DNA of 64,000 nucleotides from Strigops habroptila (GCF_004027225.2 NC_044277.2:71673900-71737899); one strand, 5' to 3'. Shown: positions 43,501-51,640, counted from the stretch's first letter. Numbers and translations are program-made. The notes: generated by a model from the letters alone, not told the origin.

Positions 43501-46500
43501 TGAAGTGAGTAGGGGTAAGATTCATGTTGCTTAACTTTATATCTACTGTAGAATTATCTACCTCTGAGCCAATCAATCATCTAAACTCCATTACTCAATA
43601 GAAGGAAATAAGGACAACTGAAACCCAAATAATCCACTTTACTCCAAAGTAGATGTCTAAAGTCTAAATCAGACTTTAAACTTAATATCTCTTACCCACC
43701 TAAATATAACTTGCTTAGATCCACAGCTAGACAAGACTGAACCCTACTGTAGGATTCTTTCCATTGACTCCACTACATTTCAGTCCCCCATTCTAGGATA
43801 TATGTAATATTTCCTAAATACTTCCCAAGCAGAGGCCACCTGAATAGAACACAGGTGAAACGAAACATACAGTTTTCCTTGTATTTTGGAGGCTCCTGGA
43901 AGCGGATTGCAGCCAAGATCAAGAAAAGCACACATGGCCAGAGTATTTCAGCGAGACACAGGACCTGAAAGGGAAATCAAAACATCGTCAGTACTATAGA
44001 AAACATGATTTGGGAACAAATCATTAAAATTCATGTATCTTTTAATAAAAAAAAGTGAAAAAATAAATATCCCCTTTACAACCACTTCAGGGAAAATAAC
44101 ATAATTACAAGTAAATTAGCAATTAAGACGTCTATTTAAAATCCTTATAGCTTTGCCAAATACATGGCTATCAGAGCACAAAAGCAGTTCTCACTTCTAT
44201 TTCTAGTGTTTGTAGATACTTCCCTCTGGTCAACACAGTGACTGGCAATGTGATGACAGTGACATCCAGCTTTCCCATACCCGAACCTCCAAAGAAACCA
44301 GCAGCATTCTGTACCTTGCTGCAACTCCCTGCTTCCCTGAAGCCTACTGTCCTGAACTCTGCGCAGTGGTGTATCTCCTTGTCATGCCTGGCTCCCTGAT
44401 TGGGAGGCTGGGTGGCTTCCTGTCATCCTTTCTTCCACCTCTCTCCAAAAGCCACCTTCATTACCTCCAGTAGCAGGGTGTTATGAGATCAAGCAAACGG
44501 GCCTGATGCTGCCCACCGCCACTCTTCATTTCCTTGCCTTCCTGTTTCCAGGGCCACAACGAAAAGGCACCCAAGCTAGAGAATGGCAGGACTCTCAGAT
44601 TATGAGCATGTCTGCCAAGCAAATCACATGTACGCAGTCTGCGCTGCACCTCTGCAGAGAGGATGCAAACCCCCAAATGGATTACACAGAAAAATAAAAC
44701 AAACAATTTTCAGCTGCAAAAAGGAAGAAACTGCCATTCAGCCAACTTTCAAAAGACTTCTACGTTCACTGATAAAAGTGCTTCAAAAGTGTGAATACCA
44801 AACTCAGTAACAGAAATGTGGCAGAAATGACAAAGAGCCACACTAAATATTTCCTCTTAGAGACTATTAACTTTTCCAAAGCGTATTGCAGATTTTTATT
44901 TCTAAACTAGTAGAGTTGAATCAAATTCCACTGGGGAGTTATTCCTAAACTTGGGTATGTTAGAAAAACACCTGAGAAAAGTAACGTAATGCTTAAAACA
45001 ACAAACCCAGTGGGAGAGCCTTCCCTGTGGAAAAGGCCTGCTCTGCTGAACACAAGGCAAGGAACTACAGGCTTACTGAAATTTAGGAAAGTTACCAATT
45101 ATCTAAACCAAACACACTCCAAACTCAAAAAGAGCCAACCAAAAAGAGACTGAGGCCAGGTACTTTCAAATGTTTAGGGAGCAGCGAGCACCAGCTGCTC
45201 CCTAAGGCAAAAGGAGCCATGCATGGTGGTAATACCTCCCAGCAGAGCAGGTGCCCCACCAGCTAGGAAACATTTCCTCAGGACCCCACAAGGTGAACAG
45301 GACAAGCCCAGCCACTGCAGTCAGGAGCCCAGATCCTCAGACTATGTCATGGTGATGAGGCAGGACCATGGTCAAGCCAGAAAGACTGGCCAAGCACGAG
45401 AGCTGAGCTAAAGGGCAGTGCTCCTCTGACTTCACCCAAACAGGAGCTGAGGACCCAGAAGCCGATTTCACCTGGGCCATGGGCCCAGGTGGGGCTGGTC
45501 AGGGTGATAAAGCATATCAGTGCCCCCAGGATGCTAGTAGCAGTCTCTCCTTTTTGACATGTTCCTTCCCATACAGCCTATCTAGGATTGGAATGTGTTG
45601 TGGAGTGGTGCTGTTGCTACAGGGTATCACTGGGCTATTTTGGGAGTTGTGGGGTGTGGATCCAGGTACAGCAGATGAGGAAAGGGACACTGCAGAAGAG
45701 ACTTGGAGGAGGTGTCGCCAGGCTGCCCATTAGGGGCTGGGAAGTGTCAAGGCTGCCCCTGGAGAAACACACACACCGTCACCACCTGACTAGTGCTGCA
45801 GGAAATGGGTGGAAGGCCCCACAAGAAGCTCGGGCAGGGGGTCAGAGCTGTGGGAGGTCAGAGCTCAGAGGGAGGATTATAGGGGGAAGGCTCTGGACAA
45901 CCACAGGCTGGGCTCCCTGGCACGCACCACAGGGCTCGAGCCAACCTAAGCTGGCAGTCAGGGCACAACGTGAGCCAGCTGCTCCCTAAAGGGCAGGCAG
46001 CCAAAGAGGATACTCCCAACCTAGGGATCAAAATGAGCAGTGTACAATGCCACACTGGCACTGGGGGAGAAAGGCATCTAATGAAATTATTAGAGCTGTA
46101 AACAATTGTTACTTTCTTTTTGGGCTGCGTTCTCCTTGGTTGTTGCTATTCACCCGAGAAACTTCCCTGCGCCTGAAGAATAGGGTAAATAGCAACGATT
46201 TTGTTGAACCTATAAAATTCAAGCTTTAATAAATATATCAAAAACATAAGTGAATAATACCAGTGAGCCAAGCAAGTCTAGGCCTATTAAAATAACTTCT
46301 GTTGTTTAGGAGGCTTTAGGAAAACAAAGAATTTCATTATTTTCCATTTATCTCCAGAATTTCAGTACACATTAATGGCTTATCAGGGGTAGACTTCTCA
46401 GTCTAACATAGTTATGCTTTTCTGTGTTAGAGTACCATGAATCTTGATAATAGCAATTGTGGAGAACCTAGGCATATTAAGCCCCTTCACTGTGTCATAT

Positions 46501-48114
46501 CAACTAATGCCATATGACACTCATGACACATCATTAGTTCAACAGACCACACTTTTCTTCTAGCCCTAACTGCTGATAAACAACCATGAGAAGAAAATTG
46601 CCTTCTACAAATAGACCTACACAATATCATACAGAGCTGAAGCACACCAATTCTTTCAGAGGAGATGCTTCTCTCCTCAGATTCACAAGGGTCTGACCTG
46701 CCCTTTGTATAGGTAGATGATCCACATGGATTTCTCCTTGCATAACTGCAGATGGCACGCCTTCCTGGCTCAGTGTTTGCACAACAAAAACAAAGAGGTT
46801 TTGCAAATTCCCCTGGGCAGCTTCTGGCTCTGAACAGCCAGAATTAAATTTGCTTTGAGTCACTGATTGTAATTCCTGGTTTGGGGAAGTCTGCATCTCA
46901 GTGAGCTCTCCATTCAAGAAAGCTACCAATTAGGAAAACTTAAAATTTACATGAATTAAGATTTTTCCTTCAAAAATATGTAAGAGAGAAAACTAGACAG
47001 AGCAAGAAGAGAAATAGATCAGCATGGAGAATAGGATACTGAGAAGCCACTTAATGCACACTTATTAAAGTATGAGGAACAGGTAGCATACAGAAGTGTT
47101 TGGGAATGGAGAAGAATATAAAAAACAGTATGCCTCCCTCAGAACTGTCTTTCATATTAAAAATACATCATTTTAAATCACTTGGAGAAGAAATTATCTT
47201 TCTAAATCACAATTTTCTATAAGTGAAATACTTCTGAAATTAAAAGCTGTATATTTATCTAATTGAGGTAATCCTATCCAAAGCAGCCAGCATGCCTTAT
47301 TGTAAATCCACAGATCATCACAGACAAGGGAAATCAATGAGAAATTGTTAACTGAAGTGACATCTTTTTCCACAGAAATGTTATCTTACTTCAGAAAATT
47401 TACTTCTTTGTATTTTAAGTTGAAAAATCACATCAGTCACAGTAAAAGCGAACGACATCTCATCTCATATTTGAGTACTATTTTGATTTTGACTTCTGTT
47501 GAAGTAGCTGCCACATCCTTCTGCATATTGGAATTTGGAAGGTTAAATTAGACTTTGTAGAATGGCTAAGAAAGGAAATTTAGAAGTATATAAGATTTTA
47601 ATATATAATCTTAACATATAATCTTATACAAACTTTGCATTTCCCATATCTAGATTTTGATCACAATTGTGCAAGATTTCTTACATTACCACTTAAGTGC
47701 CTGTACTGTGAAGAAAACGGATTTTCACCCTCTCCACTGCTACAAGTACTGGTAGTACCTAATGATAATTAAAAGATAAGCTGTGGCTCTTCAGAACTTT
47801 ATGAGATTTACTATCTCATCTGCAAACTAGAGGACATTGCTCTATTCAGCCATTTTAGAACACACTGTTGTTCTCTGCTTGTGTTTTCAACAATTAGGAG
47901 ACCAAAAGCAAAACAGGAATCACTTGCGGCTAGCCTGTCTTTAACAATCTGCAGTGAAAAGGAAAAATTGATAGATACACTCTTTCCAACAGCTATTAAA
48001 ACAAGATTTAAGATGTTCCTTTTTTCATCATTTGCAAAAACTCACCGGCTGCCTCACACGACAGAGCCAGTTCTTCCAAAATAGAGCCTTGAACTGCTGT
48101 ACAGCACGCCCCAT
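2174..48114 (-). CDS. ABCA13: ABCA13, ATP-binding cassette transporter A13 (5' part of gene, 24 coding exons)
   Basis: ABCA13 is the giant member of the lipid-exporting ABCA family: two membrane halves, two nucleotide-binding domains and an enormous first extracellular domain. The first 24 coding exons are seen here (2,582 codons), listed separately below; every junction keeps frame. Visible parts are the N-terminal WKNW...R motif typical of ABCA proteins (residues 10-20), membrane segment 1 (about 24-44), the conserved LPSGG/cysteine segment (about 60-85), and then a leucine-rich, heavily N-glycosylated ectodomain to residue 2,582. The nucleotide-binding domains lie off the left edge. Identity rests on residue-level agreement with the human protein as I remember it, on the 17th exon being the giant one, and on UPP1 next door. 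Odd points: the equivalent of human exon 18 is absent from the spliced frame and seems to survive as a relic; the gene is compact compared with the several-hundred-kb human locus. No disabling change was seen in the 24 exons. Confidence 0.95.
2339..3780 (-). other. ABCA13 intron
   Basis: Non-coding, AT-rich. It contains a pyrimidine-rich stretch near 2720-2775. Nothing else is supported. Confidence 0.6.
3781..3975 (-). CDS. ABCA13: ABCA13 coding exon (195 nt)
   Basis: Phase 0 at both ends, 65 codons. The acceptor is ATTATGATAG, not the prettier TTTCTTACAG eleven bases further in: only the first keeps frame and gives [18 protein letters not shown], which matches human VLFSALTVALSGKCDQEI. Later part: [19 protein letters not shown]. 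The donor is GTAAGA. Confidence 0.9.
3976..6659 (-). other. ABCA13 intron
   Basis: Non-coding. It contains an 18-bp direct tandem duplication at 5223-5258 and a short poly-A near 6288-6302. Open frames on the opposite strand (4068-4780) have no recognisable family and are treated as chance. Confidence 0.55.
5223..5258. repeat. 18-bp tandem duplication
   Basis: Two perfect adjacent copies of CAAGTACCAGAGCTAATC. A small recent slippage event inside an intron; no function inferred. Confidence 0.9.
6660..6781 (-). CDS. ABCA13: ABCA13 coding exon (122 nt)
   Basis: Two bases in, phase 0 out. It encodes [20 protein letters not shown], then [20 protein letters not shown]. Human has ISNETIHSILEANISHSK. 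The acceptor is TTTCCTTCAG and the donor GTAAAA. Confidence 0.93.
6782..7297 (-). other. ABCA13 intron
   Basis: Short intron with no recognisable element. Confidence 0.6.
7298..7374 (-). CDS. ABCA13: ABCA13 coding exon (77 nt)
   Basis: One base in (completes AT|G, Met), one base over. It encodes [20 protein letters not shown] then FNLLN, matching human MLAKSLEETWSSGNPIMTFLSNF. The acceptor is TTGTTTCAG and the donor GTGGGT. Confidence 0.9.
7375..8518 (-). other. ABCA13 intron
   Basis: AT-rich intron with no recognisable element. Confidence 0.6.
8519..8691 (-). CDS. ABCA13: ABCA13 coding exon (equivalent of human exon 21)
   Basis: 173 nt, phase 0 in, two bases (AT) over. It encodes [19 protein letters not shown], then [20 protein letters not shown]. 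It matches human [37 protein letters not shown]. The acceptor is TTTTGCAG and the donor GTAAAA. The frame would hit a TAA within the donor if the exon were not spliced. Confidence 0.9.
8692..9993 (-). other. ABCA13 intron
   Basis: Contains a poly-A run near 9046-9061 and a 71-codon minus-strand frame at 9138-9353 that is not an exon: the flanking exons join in phase and are contiguous in human without it. Confidence 0.6.
9994..10112 (-). CDS. ABCA13: ABCA13 coding exon (equivalent of human exon 20)
   Basis: 119 nt; two bases in, phase 0 out. It encodes [20 protein letters not shown], then [19 protein letters not shown]. It matches human [32 protein letters not shown]. The acceptor is CTCTTACAG. 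The donor is GTTTGA, unusually weak. The similarity to human and the phase on both sides make the exon secure despite this. Confidence 0.88.
10682..10788 (-). CDS. ABCA13: ABCA13 next coding exon after the giant exon (equivalent of human exon 19)
   Basis: 107 nt; one base in (completes AG|A, Arg), one base over. It encodes [17 protein letters not shown], then [18 protein letters not shown]. It matches human VVEICEVFQQTVKPSEAMEMLQKVKMMVVRVLTIV. The acceptor is TTTCTACAG. The donor is GTTGGT, weak at +3. It accepts the two-base overhang of exon 17 directly, so the equivalent of human exon 18 is not needed for frame. Confidence 0.88.
11246..11898 (-). pseudogene. ABCA13: Probable decayed relic of ABCA13 exon 18
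   Basis: This intron segment lies between the giant exon and the equivalent of human exon 19. Conceptual translation gives pieces resembling the start of human exon 18 in collinear order. [20 protein letters not shown] (11833-11892) resembles ILEILKLDQ...[27 protein letters not shown] (about 11330-11383) resembles [30 protein letters not shown] follows, against GTLVMLLNDSADL. The two blocks are about 506 nt apart, close to the spacing I estimate in human. The frame is broken by TAA at 11543-11545 and 11396-11398 and TGA at 11246-11248, with at least one frame change between blocks. Decay may continue to about 11050. The assignment depends on a remembered human sequence and weak similarity. 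Confidence 0.55.
11812..11898 (-). other. Relic segment with intact splice sites (possible poison exon)
   Basis: An 87-nt segment with acceptor TGGGTTTAG and donor CAG|GTAAGA, open only in phase 0 (29 codons, [15 protein letters not shown]...). The giant exon delivers two bases, so inclusion would read AGT CAT CTG TAT TGA and stop at once. It may be an unused remnant or a frame-breaking cassette. The sequence alone cannot decide. Confidence 0.4.
12113..16798 (-). CDS. ABCA13: ABCA13 giant exon 17 (4,686 nt)
   Basis: One uninterrupted reading frame of about 1,561 codons, with the acceptor TTTTTCAG and the donor GTGAGT (two bases, AG, over). It encodes residues about 701-2262 of the extracellular domain. 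The exon begins by completing an Arg codon, then [19 protein letters not shown]. It is leucine-, serine- and asparagine-rich, built of helix-like segments, with no membrane helix and about 38 N-X-S/T glycosylation motifs counted by eye. It ends [13 protein letters not shown], matching the end of human exon 17 (LLKYFHKDVIAEM). The function of this part of ABCA13 is not established; in the family the ectodomain is involved in lipid handling. An open frame of this length shows continuing selection on the exon. Confidence 0.96.
16799..18633 (-). other. ABCA13 intron 16
   Basis: Non-coding, AT-rich, with poly-T (about 17260-17270) and poly-A (about 17391-17404) runs. Nothing else recognised. Confidence 0.6.
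18634..18751 (-). CDS. ABCA13: ABCA13 coding exon 16
   Basis: 118 nt, two bases in, two bases (CG) over. It encodes [19 protein letters not shown], then [20 protein letters not shown]. It corresponds to the human NYFQFLNNLLKSP region just before the giant exon. The acceptor is CTCTGCAG and the donor GTAAGG. Confidence 0.88.
19092..19234 (-). CDS. ABCA13: ABCA13 coding exon 15
   Basis: 143 nt, one base in, one base over. It encodes [18 protein letters not shown], then [20 protein letters not shown]. Human has HTLEKTQFFLEQAYYWKAFKKFIRKTCEVAQYVN. The acceptor is GTCATTTCAG and the donor GTGAGG. Confidence 0.9.
19235..20795 (-). other. ABCA13 intron 14
   Basis: Contains a 29-base poly-A run at 19515-19543 and a second A-rich tract near 20601-20627. 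No transposon recognised upstream of either. Confidence 0.6.
19515..19543. repeat. Poly-A tract, 29 bases
   Basis: The longest homopolymer in the window. No polyadenylation signal precedes it closely, so there is no direct sign that it is a retrocopy tail. Confidence 0.9.
20796..20986 (-). CDS. ABCA13: ABCA13 coding exon 14
   Basis: 191 nt, phase 0 in, two bases (CT) over. It encodes [20 protein letters not shown], then [32 protein letters not shown] matches human EYLDWQELEMQL. The acceptor is GCTTCTGCAG and the donor GTATGT. Confidence 0.9.
21394..21570 (-). CDS. ABCA13: ABCA13 coding exon 13
   Basis: 177 nt, phase 0 at both ends (59 codons). It encodes [20 protein letters not shown], later [19 protein letters not shown]. 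The acceptor is AAATTTTAG and the donor GTAAGT. Similarity to human is low here; support comes from phase, splice sites and position. Confidence 0.82.
21811..21905 (-). CDS. ABCA13: ABCA13 coding exon 12
   Basis: 95 nt, two bases in, phase 0 out. It encodes [16 protein letters not shown], then [15 protein letters not shown]. The acceptor is GTCTTACAG and the donor GTATGC. It fits the human WFELNQLKLEKDVFFWELKQ region in length and in its ending. Confidence 0.87.
21906..24285 (-). other. ABCA13 intron 11
   Basis: Holds a GC-richer, CA-rich block (about 22500-23230, including TATACACACA at 22735-22760) followed by a CR1 fragment. The block may be an old transposable element of unknown class. 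Confidence 0.5.
23255..23940 (+). mobile_element. CR1 LINE fragment with end of reverse-transcriptase ORF
   Basis: Sense to the plus strand. It carries degenerate reverse-transcriptase coding sequence ([18 protein letters not shown] and, in another frame, [15 protein letters not shown]) and the typical CR1 3' end (ttctatgattctatga). It is truncated at 5' and broken by frameshifts, so immobile. It lies antisense in an ABCA13 intron. Confidence 0.92.
24286..24413 (-). CDS. ABCA13: ABCA13 coding exon 11
   Basis: 128 nt, one base in, one base over. It encodes [18 protein letters not shown], then [20 protein letters not shown]. Human has LPQWPALKRFLQLDGALRNAIAQNL here. The acceptor is GCTTGCAG and the donor GTAAAG. 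Confidence 0.93.
24414..25045 (-). other. ABCA13 intron 10
   Basis: Short AT-rich intron with nothing recognised. Confidence 0.6.
25046..25248 (-). CDS. ABCA13: ABCA13 coding exon 10
   Basis: 203 nt, phase 0 in, two bases (CT) over. It encodes [19 protein letters not shown] and a long helical stretch ending SEGYTASHN. The acceptor is TTCTTCTAG and the donor GTAAGT. The start agrees with human VFVQWQQGSLLQK. Confidence 0.9.
25249..26832 (-). other. ABCA13 intron 9
   Basis: AT-rich, with imperfect repeats of TTAATAGAT around 26670-26755. No element recognised. Confidence 0.6.
26833..26997 (-). CDS. ABCA13: ABCA13 coding exon 9
   Basis: 165 nt, phase 0 at both ends (55 codons). It encodes [16 protein letters not shown] and later [18 protein letters not shown]. 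The second part matches human WSEAKNYLVHAVSWLRVYQQ. The acceptor is CCTGCCAG and the donor GTACAC. Confidence 0.93.
26998..28750 (-). other. ABCA13 intron 8
   Basis: Non-coding with nothing recognised. Confidence 0.6.
28751..28884 (-). CDS. ABCA13: ABCA13 coding exon 8
   Basis: 134 nt; two bases complete a Gly codon; it ends in phase 0. It encodes [18 protein letters not shown], then [19 protein letters not shown], close to human IVWDPQKVQYDLKSQFGFDDLHTE. The acceptor is TTTCTTTCAG and the donor GTAAAT. Confidence 0.92.
28885..29922 (-). other. ABCA13 intron 7
   Basis: Contains a poly-A run (about 28991-29006) and a run of nine G at about 29200-29208. No coding or mobile element recognised. 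Confidence 0.6.
29923..30038 (-). CDS. ABCA13: ABCA13 coding exon 7
   Basis: 116 nt; one base completes AA|T (Asn), one base is over. It encodes [18 protein letters not shown], then [21 protein letters not shown]. The acceptor is CACTTCCAG and the donor GTAAGA. It corresponds to human LNSLISLEDLDWLPLNQTF. Confidence 0.88.
30039..32633 (-). other. ABCA13 intron 6
   Basis: Contains a poly-A/purine-rich tract at 30287-30360, which creates spurious lysine-rich and phenylalanine-rich frames. Nothing else recognised. Confidence 0.6.
32634..32797 (-). CDS. ABCA13: ABCA13 coding exon 6
   Basis: 164 nt, phase 0 in, two bases (AA) over. It starts at the ATG of [20 protein letters not shown] and continues [18 protein letters not shown]. 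The acceptor is CATAAAG and the donor GTAAGT. It matches human MDLNKTEEVILKLESL...QPHIW. The ATG here is an internal methionine, not a start. Confidence 0.9.
32798..34399 (-). other. ABCA13 intron 5
   Basis: AT-rich; poly-T at about 32930-32939. Nothing else recognised. Confidence 0.6.
34400..34428 (-). CDS. ABCA13: ABCA13 coding exon 5 (29-nt microexon)
   Basis: A microexon of 29 nt encoding [10 protein letters not shown] with the base carried over from exon 4. The acceptor is TTTTACAG and the donor GTAAGT, both strong. It restores frame between exon 4 (one base over) and exon 6 (phase 0), which is the main support. NIT is a possible glycosylation site. Confidence 0.85.
34429..35307 (-). 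other. ABCA13 intron 4
   Basis: Non-coding with nothing recognised. Confidence 0.6.
35308..35459 (-). CDS. ABCA13: ABCA13 coding exon 4
   Basis: 152 nt. The phase-correct acceptor is GTGAAAAG, reached after a pyrimidine-rich stretch; the more obvious TTGCAG ten bases downstream would break the frame. The exon begins by completing CG|T (Arg), then [18 protein letters not shown] and [19 protein letters not shown]. It matches the human segment around FLKEIQDLAEEI. The donor is GTAAAC after ...KFS with one base over. Confidence 0.88.
35557..35850 (-). pseudogene. Possible processed retrocopy of an unidentified transcript 3' end
   Basis: On the minus strand an AATAAA signal (35594-35599) is followed 24 bases later by a genomic run of 14 A (35557-35570), the layout of a reverse-transcribed polyadenylated mRNA. 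The sequence before it is less AT-rich than the surrounding intron and has no long open frame, so it would be untranslated region. The far boundary is a guess, the parent gene is not recognised and no target-site duplication was found. Such copies are rare in birds because CR1 rarely mobilises mRNAs. Confidence 0.3.
41044..41642 (+). mobile_element. CR1 LINE 3' fragment
   Basis: A 5'-truncated CR1 copy in plus orientation. Translation gives the C-terminal part of the CR1 polyprotein ([18 protein letters not shown], then [20 protein letters not shown]), ending in the typical untranslated tail (tgattctatgactg). This explains the 174-codon open frame at 41064-41588. It shares a near-identical stretch with the copy at 61.7 kb. 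Confidence 0.95.
42761..42884 (-). CDS. ABCA13: ABCA13 coding exon 3
   Basis: 124 nt; two bases complete the cysteine codon begun in exon 2, and two bases (CG) are carried over. It encodes [19 protein letters not shown] and then [14 protein letters not shown], the cysteine-bearing LPSxG segment found just outside membrane segment 1 in ABCA transporters. NTS is a likely glycosylation site. The donor is GTAAGT. Confidence 0.92.
43019..43226 (-). mobile_element. CR1 LINE 3' fragment
   Basis: It reads TCATAGAATCATAGA at its left end, the reverse complement of the CR1 3' terminus, then the tail region (cctgccatgagcagg, ccaggttgcccaaagcccca) in reverse. It is heavily truncated and sits in ABCA13 intron 2, in the same orientation as the gene. 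Confidence 0.93.
43871..43964 (-). CDS. ABCA13: ABCA13 coding exon 2 (membrane segment 1)
   Basis: 94 nt, phase 0 in, one base over at the end. The acceptor is CTTTCAG and the donor GTATGT. It encodes [20 protein letters not shown] followed by [11 protein letters not shown]. The hydrophobic run is the first transmembrane helix; the RFQEPP motif marks the start of the extracellular domain. It is very close to human ABCA13 as remembered. Confidence 0.93.
43965..48045 (-). other. ABCA13 intron 1
   Basis: Contains a GC-richer block (about 45120-46070) of unknown origin and a 100-codon minus-strand frame at 46627-46929 with no recognisable family and no supporting splice context. First introns often hold regulatory DNA, but no site could be identified. 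Confidence 0.55.
48046..48114 (-). CDS. ABCA13: ABCA13 coding exon 1 (start codon)
   Basis: This exon encodes residues 1-23, beginning [18 protein letters not shown], the cytoplasmic N-terminal stub before membrane segment 1. It is 69 nt long, phase 0, and ends CAGCCG before donor GTGAGT. The LFWKNW...R motif is the family signature at this position. The start was chosen because it lines up with the human MGH... start and has G at -3 and G at +4. A second ATG lies in frame 21 nt upstream (at 48135) with T at -3, and an in-frame TAG lies above that, so a 7-residue extension is possible but less likely. Confidence 0.92.
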
Positions 48115-51100
48115 ATCGTCTTTTCTCTCCTTCATCCACTTGCAGAGTGGCTTCTTAAGGACTTTCTAACTGAGAATCATCTCACCAAGCAGTCCGAAGG
48201 TATTATTCCAAAGCAGATTAATTTCAGCACTAAAGAATAGTGCAAGAGATTTGCTTGCTTGCTGAGAAAAGATGAGATTATGTTTCTGCCTGTTGTTTTG
48301 CATTCGTTGAGGAATCTCATCTTTCCATTCGCTTCTCAGTGCAATGAACAGTAAGGGGATGGGTTTGCATGAATGCCTTCAGGGTGCTCTACTCTACAGT
48401 ACATATTCTGCACTTGTTTCTACTTTTCTAGGATAAAAATGAATGCAAACAACAGGAAAAAAAGAATACGTAACACACATTTGTCTTTTTCCAGAGTCTG
48501 GTGACTTTCTGTCACTGCAATGTTAATGTAATTTTGCATGCGTATGATTACATTTTTGGAAAAAAAAAAAAAAATAGTAGGAAATAAGTAAGCTGTTTAA
48601 CTATGTAGCCCTGTAAATGTCTGTATACTTTTACAATACCCTTAAAAGTACACATCTAGCACTGTGGTGGCCCCATTGCATCATATGGCTGTTTAATTTT
48701 ATATTATAAAGGGTGTGTGTTTGAGATGTCTGTCTTCTTTTTCAGAATACATTACCTACGTAAAGGTGGAATATTCTGACGAGTCAGAAAACTCTTAATT
48801 AATTGCCACATGCCACCCAGGATGAAAATCAGTCTCCCAGCACTTTCTTCTGCTTAGAGGAGGGAGGGCAATACCTGCAGCAGCGCAAGGGGATCTGCAG
48901 GAGGGGAGCCTGCACATATGTGTGGCAGCAGGGCCACCCAGAGACACAGCAGGTATCTGGTGGTGCAGAGCTGTGCTGTTTTTCTGGGGGGTGAGGAGGA
49001 CTGTCCTACCAATCAGGAATGCCACCTTGAGAAGAGGAGTAAACTTTCTGTATGTTTTTTTCTACCCAAATGAATTGCCTAAGGTAGAATCTGATCCCCC
49101 AAATCTCTCCCTATGGTCAGTGGAGGCATATAACACAGCCATTATAGAAGGTGATTCAAACCATACATACTCTGAATTATGAATCACACATACATAAACA
49201 TTAGGACAGTGTGACACCTGAAAAATATTCTTTATTTCTCATTATTGCTGAGTAAATTGTACAATTACACTTTCTCCAAATTTATTACGATTGAATGAAA
49301 GAGGCATCTTAATATTCACAGCTTTTTTGGGGATTTTATTAAGAATAAAATCCCCCAAAATATAAAAACTTTTTAGATACAGAAGTCAGCACTGAGTAAT
49401 TCAACTTCCACTAAATTTGAGCTAAGGCAGCAATCTAAAAAATTAATAAGTCTGATATTTCTGCAATGAGCAACTGTGCATCTGCAGGTCCACTGAGCTC
49501 TGCCAGTTTCCATGGGATGAGGTTCAGCTGGTGTCTTATATCCAGTGCCTGAGTTTCCCTTTCCAAAGCTTTGGATTTGGGTCACCCAGCAGCAGGTTTT
49601 TGCCTCCAGAGCACCTTGTGAAGCTTAGTTACTCCACTTCATGTTAAACTGACTGATTAATCTGTTAAAATTTTCGTATTTGAAATGGTGCAAATTTCTG
49701 TTTTAATTTGTATGTTTTCCACAGGTTTAAGGAGTAGAGAAAAACAGATTATATAGGTATCATGAATTCACAAACTTTTACATACTGGTAAAAATCGCCT
49801 CCCAGCAAAGCAGAAATCTCAGATGCAGTCATGGCAGAATATGACTAGTCAAACGCCTTTATTCCTCGAATATGGTGATATTTCCTTTTATTTGCTCTGC
49901 TCTGAGCCTGAAAAAATACTGAAGTAATCATTTAGCTTTAAATAGAAATGTGAAAGTCCTCAGGACATACTGAAAAGCTGTGTAGTTCAGTGTTTGCCTG
50001 AATGACATTAAGCACATTTGTACTTAAATTAACTGCAGGATTAATCAAGTTATGTGTGAATGTGCGTCTATTGAGCACATCTTCTGTTCTTCCATTAACC
50101 CCTATTTCCCACTCCACTCCTCCATCGTCATGCTACACACCTCCAGCAGTCATCATTAAGCAGGTTACTATCTTCCTGCCTCCTCCAATGCTGAAGAGCA
50201 GCCCCCATGCTCTGCAGCAAAACCCCACCTCTCTCCTCATTCTCCCCATCATCCCCCTGCCCTGGGGCTCTCCTCTTGGCATGCCCTATGATAGCGAAGT
50301 GTAGCTGGGCAAACAACCAAAAAGGAAGAACATACCTCACCAAAGAGCTCCACTTCACAACAGGCTGGCATTTGCATAAGGGATGTTTCTGCTTTTAGTC
50401 AAGCAATACTAAAATCCCTGCTCTTTCAGAGGAAGTACAGTAATTTTGCTCACTAGGACAAAATGTGAAATTCTGAGATAGTTAAGATGAAAATTCTGTG
50501 CACAGTACAAGTATGCATTTTTATACAAATATCTGTCAATAATTGAGTATTGTGAATACATGTATGGGTTCACACAGCCATTTCAGAAAGCTGGGCAGCA
50601 GAATCTATAGTACGTGATTTGCAGGAAATTATAAACTAATCAGTCAGCATAATGAATTACAAGCATTTATCAAAGCAACTGATATAGAAGACAGTTCCTG
50701 ACTGTAAGTATGTAAGCTAAAACAGCTCACATAAACCATTTGACAAATTATTTTGAACAGTAATTCTGCAAAATCTCTGGTTATCCAAGTGTGATGTGCA
50801 TAATTTATTATGCTCTATATAATTACATATTCACAAATGTTGCATTCTATATTTTTAATGTTAAACAGCTTTTCAAGGTTACAGGAAACGACTATTTTTT
50901 ACGCAATTAGTATTCAGTACCAATGAACTACTAACTCCTCATTTTACCATTTAAGACATACAATAGACAAACCAGTGAGTTCTGTTAACTTTATTTGCCC
51001 TCATACATCATTGTCCTTTCCAAAAGAAATTCATTCTTGCCTAGTATGGTGTTCTCCAACAGTAGACTTGTTTTTTCTAGAACAAAATTTGTGAAAGTAA

Positions 51101-51640
51101 AAGACACCTCATAAACTTTCAACCAAGAATAATCCATGCAGTGGCATTCTGGGAAATCACTTCTAAAAGTAATTTTAGAGGAAACATGATGTATTAGCTT
51201 GATTGTATTATTTGCAATGTTATAGAAATATGAGAAACACAAAATCAAAGCACCACTCCCTGCCCCCCAAAACAAACCTTTGGCACAAAAGACACAATAA
51301 TATTAAAAATTAATCACACAAGTAGGAAAAGCAGATCAGTTCTGAATATTTTTGGAAGATGTGTCAGCTATAATGCTGCCACACTGAAGCTTTTCTGAGT
51401 GATCTAGGTTTCCTCAGTACAGTGCCAAGCAGTATCCTGTGCAAGTACCAGCCTTAAATAGCAACTTTGTTTAGGAGTTGCATGAACAAAGAGCTTTAAA
51501 GGGTTCAAATGCAGCACAGTTGCTGGTAGGCCAAATAAATTATATGGTTTCAAGTCTTAATAAAGTGGCTGTAGTCAACAACATCATCTTAAATATTGCA
51601 GGTATTAGAAGGTCGTATTTTTCACTACGTGCTCTCTTTC

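Noticed and set aside
46627..46929. 100-codon minus-strand frame in ABCA13 intron 1
   Set aside because: No similarity recognised, and exon 1 joins exon 2 in phase 0 without it.
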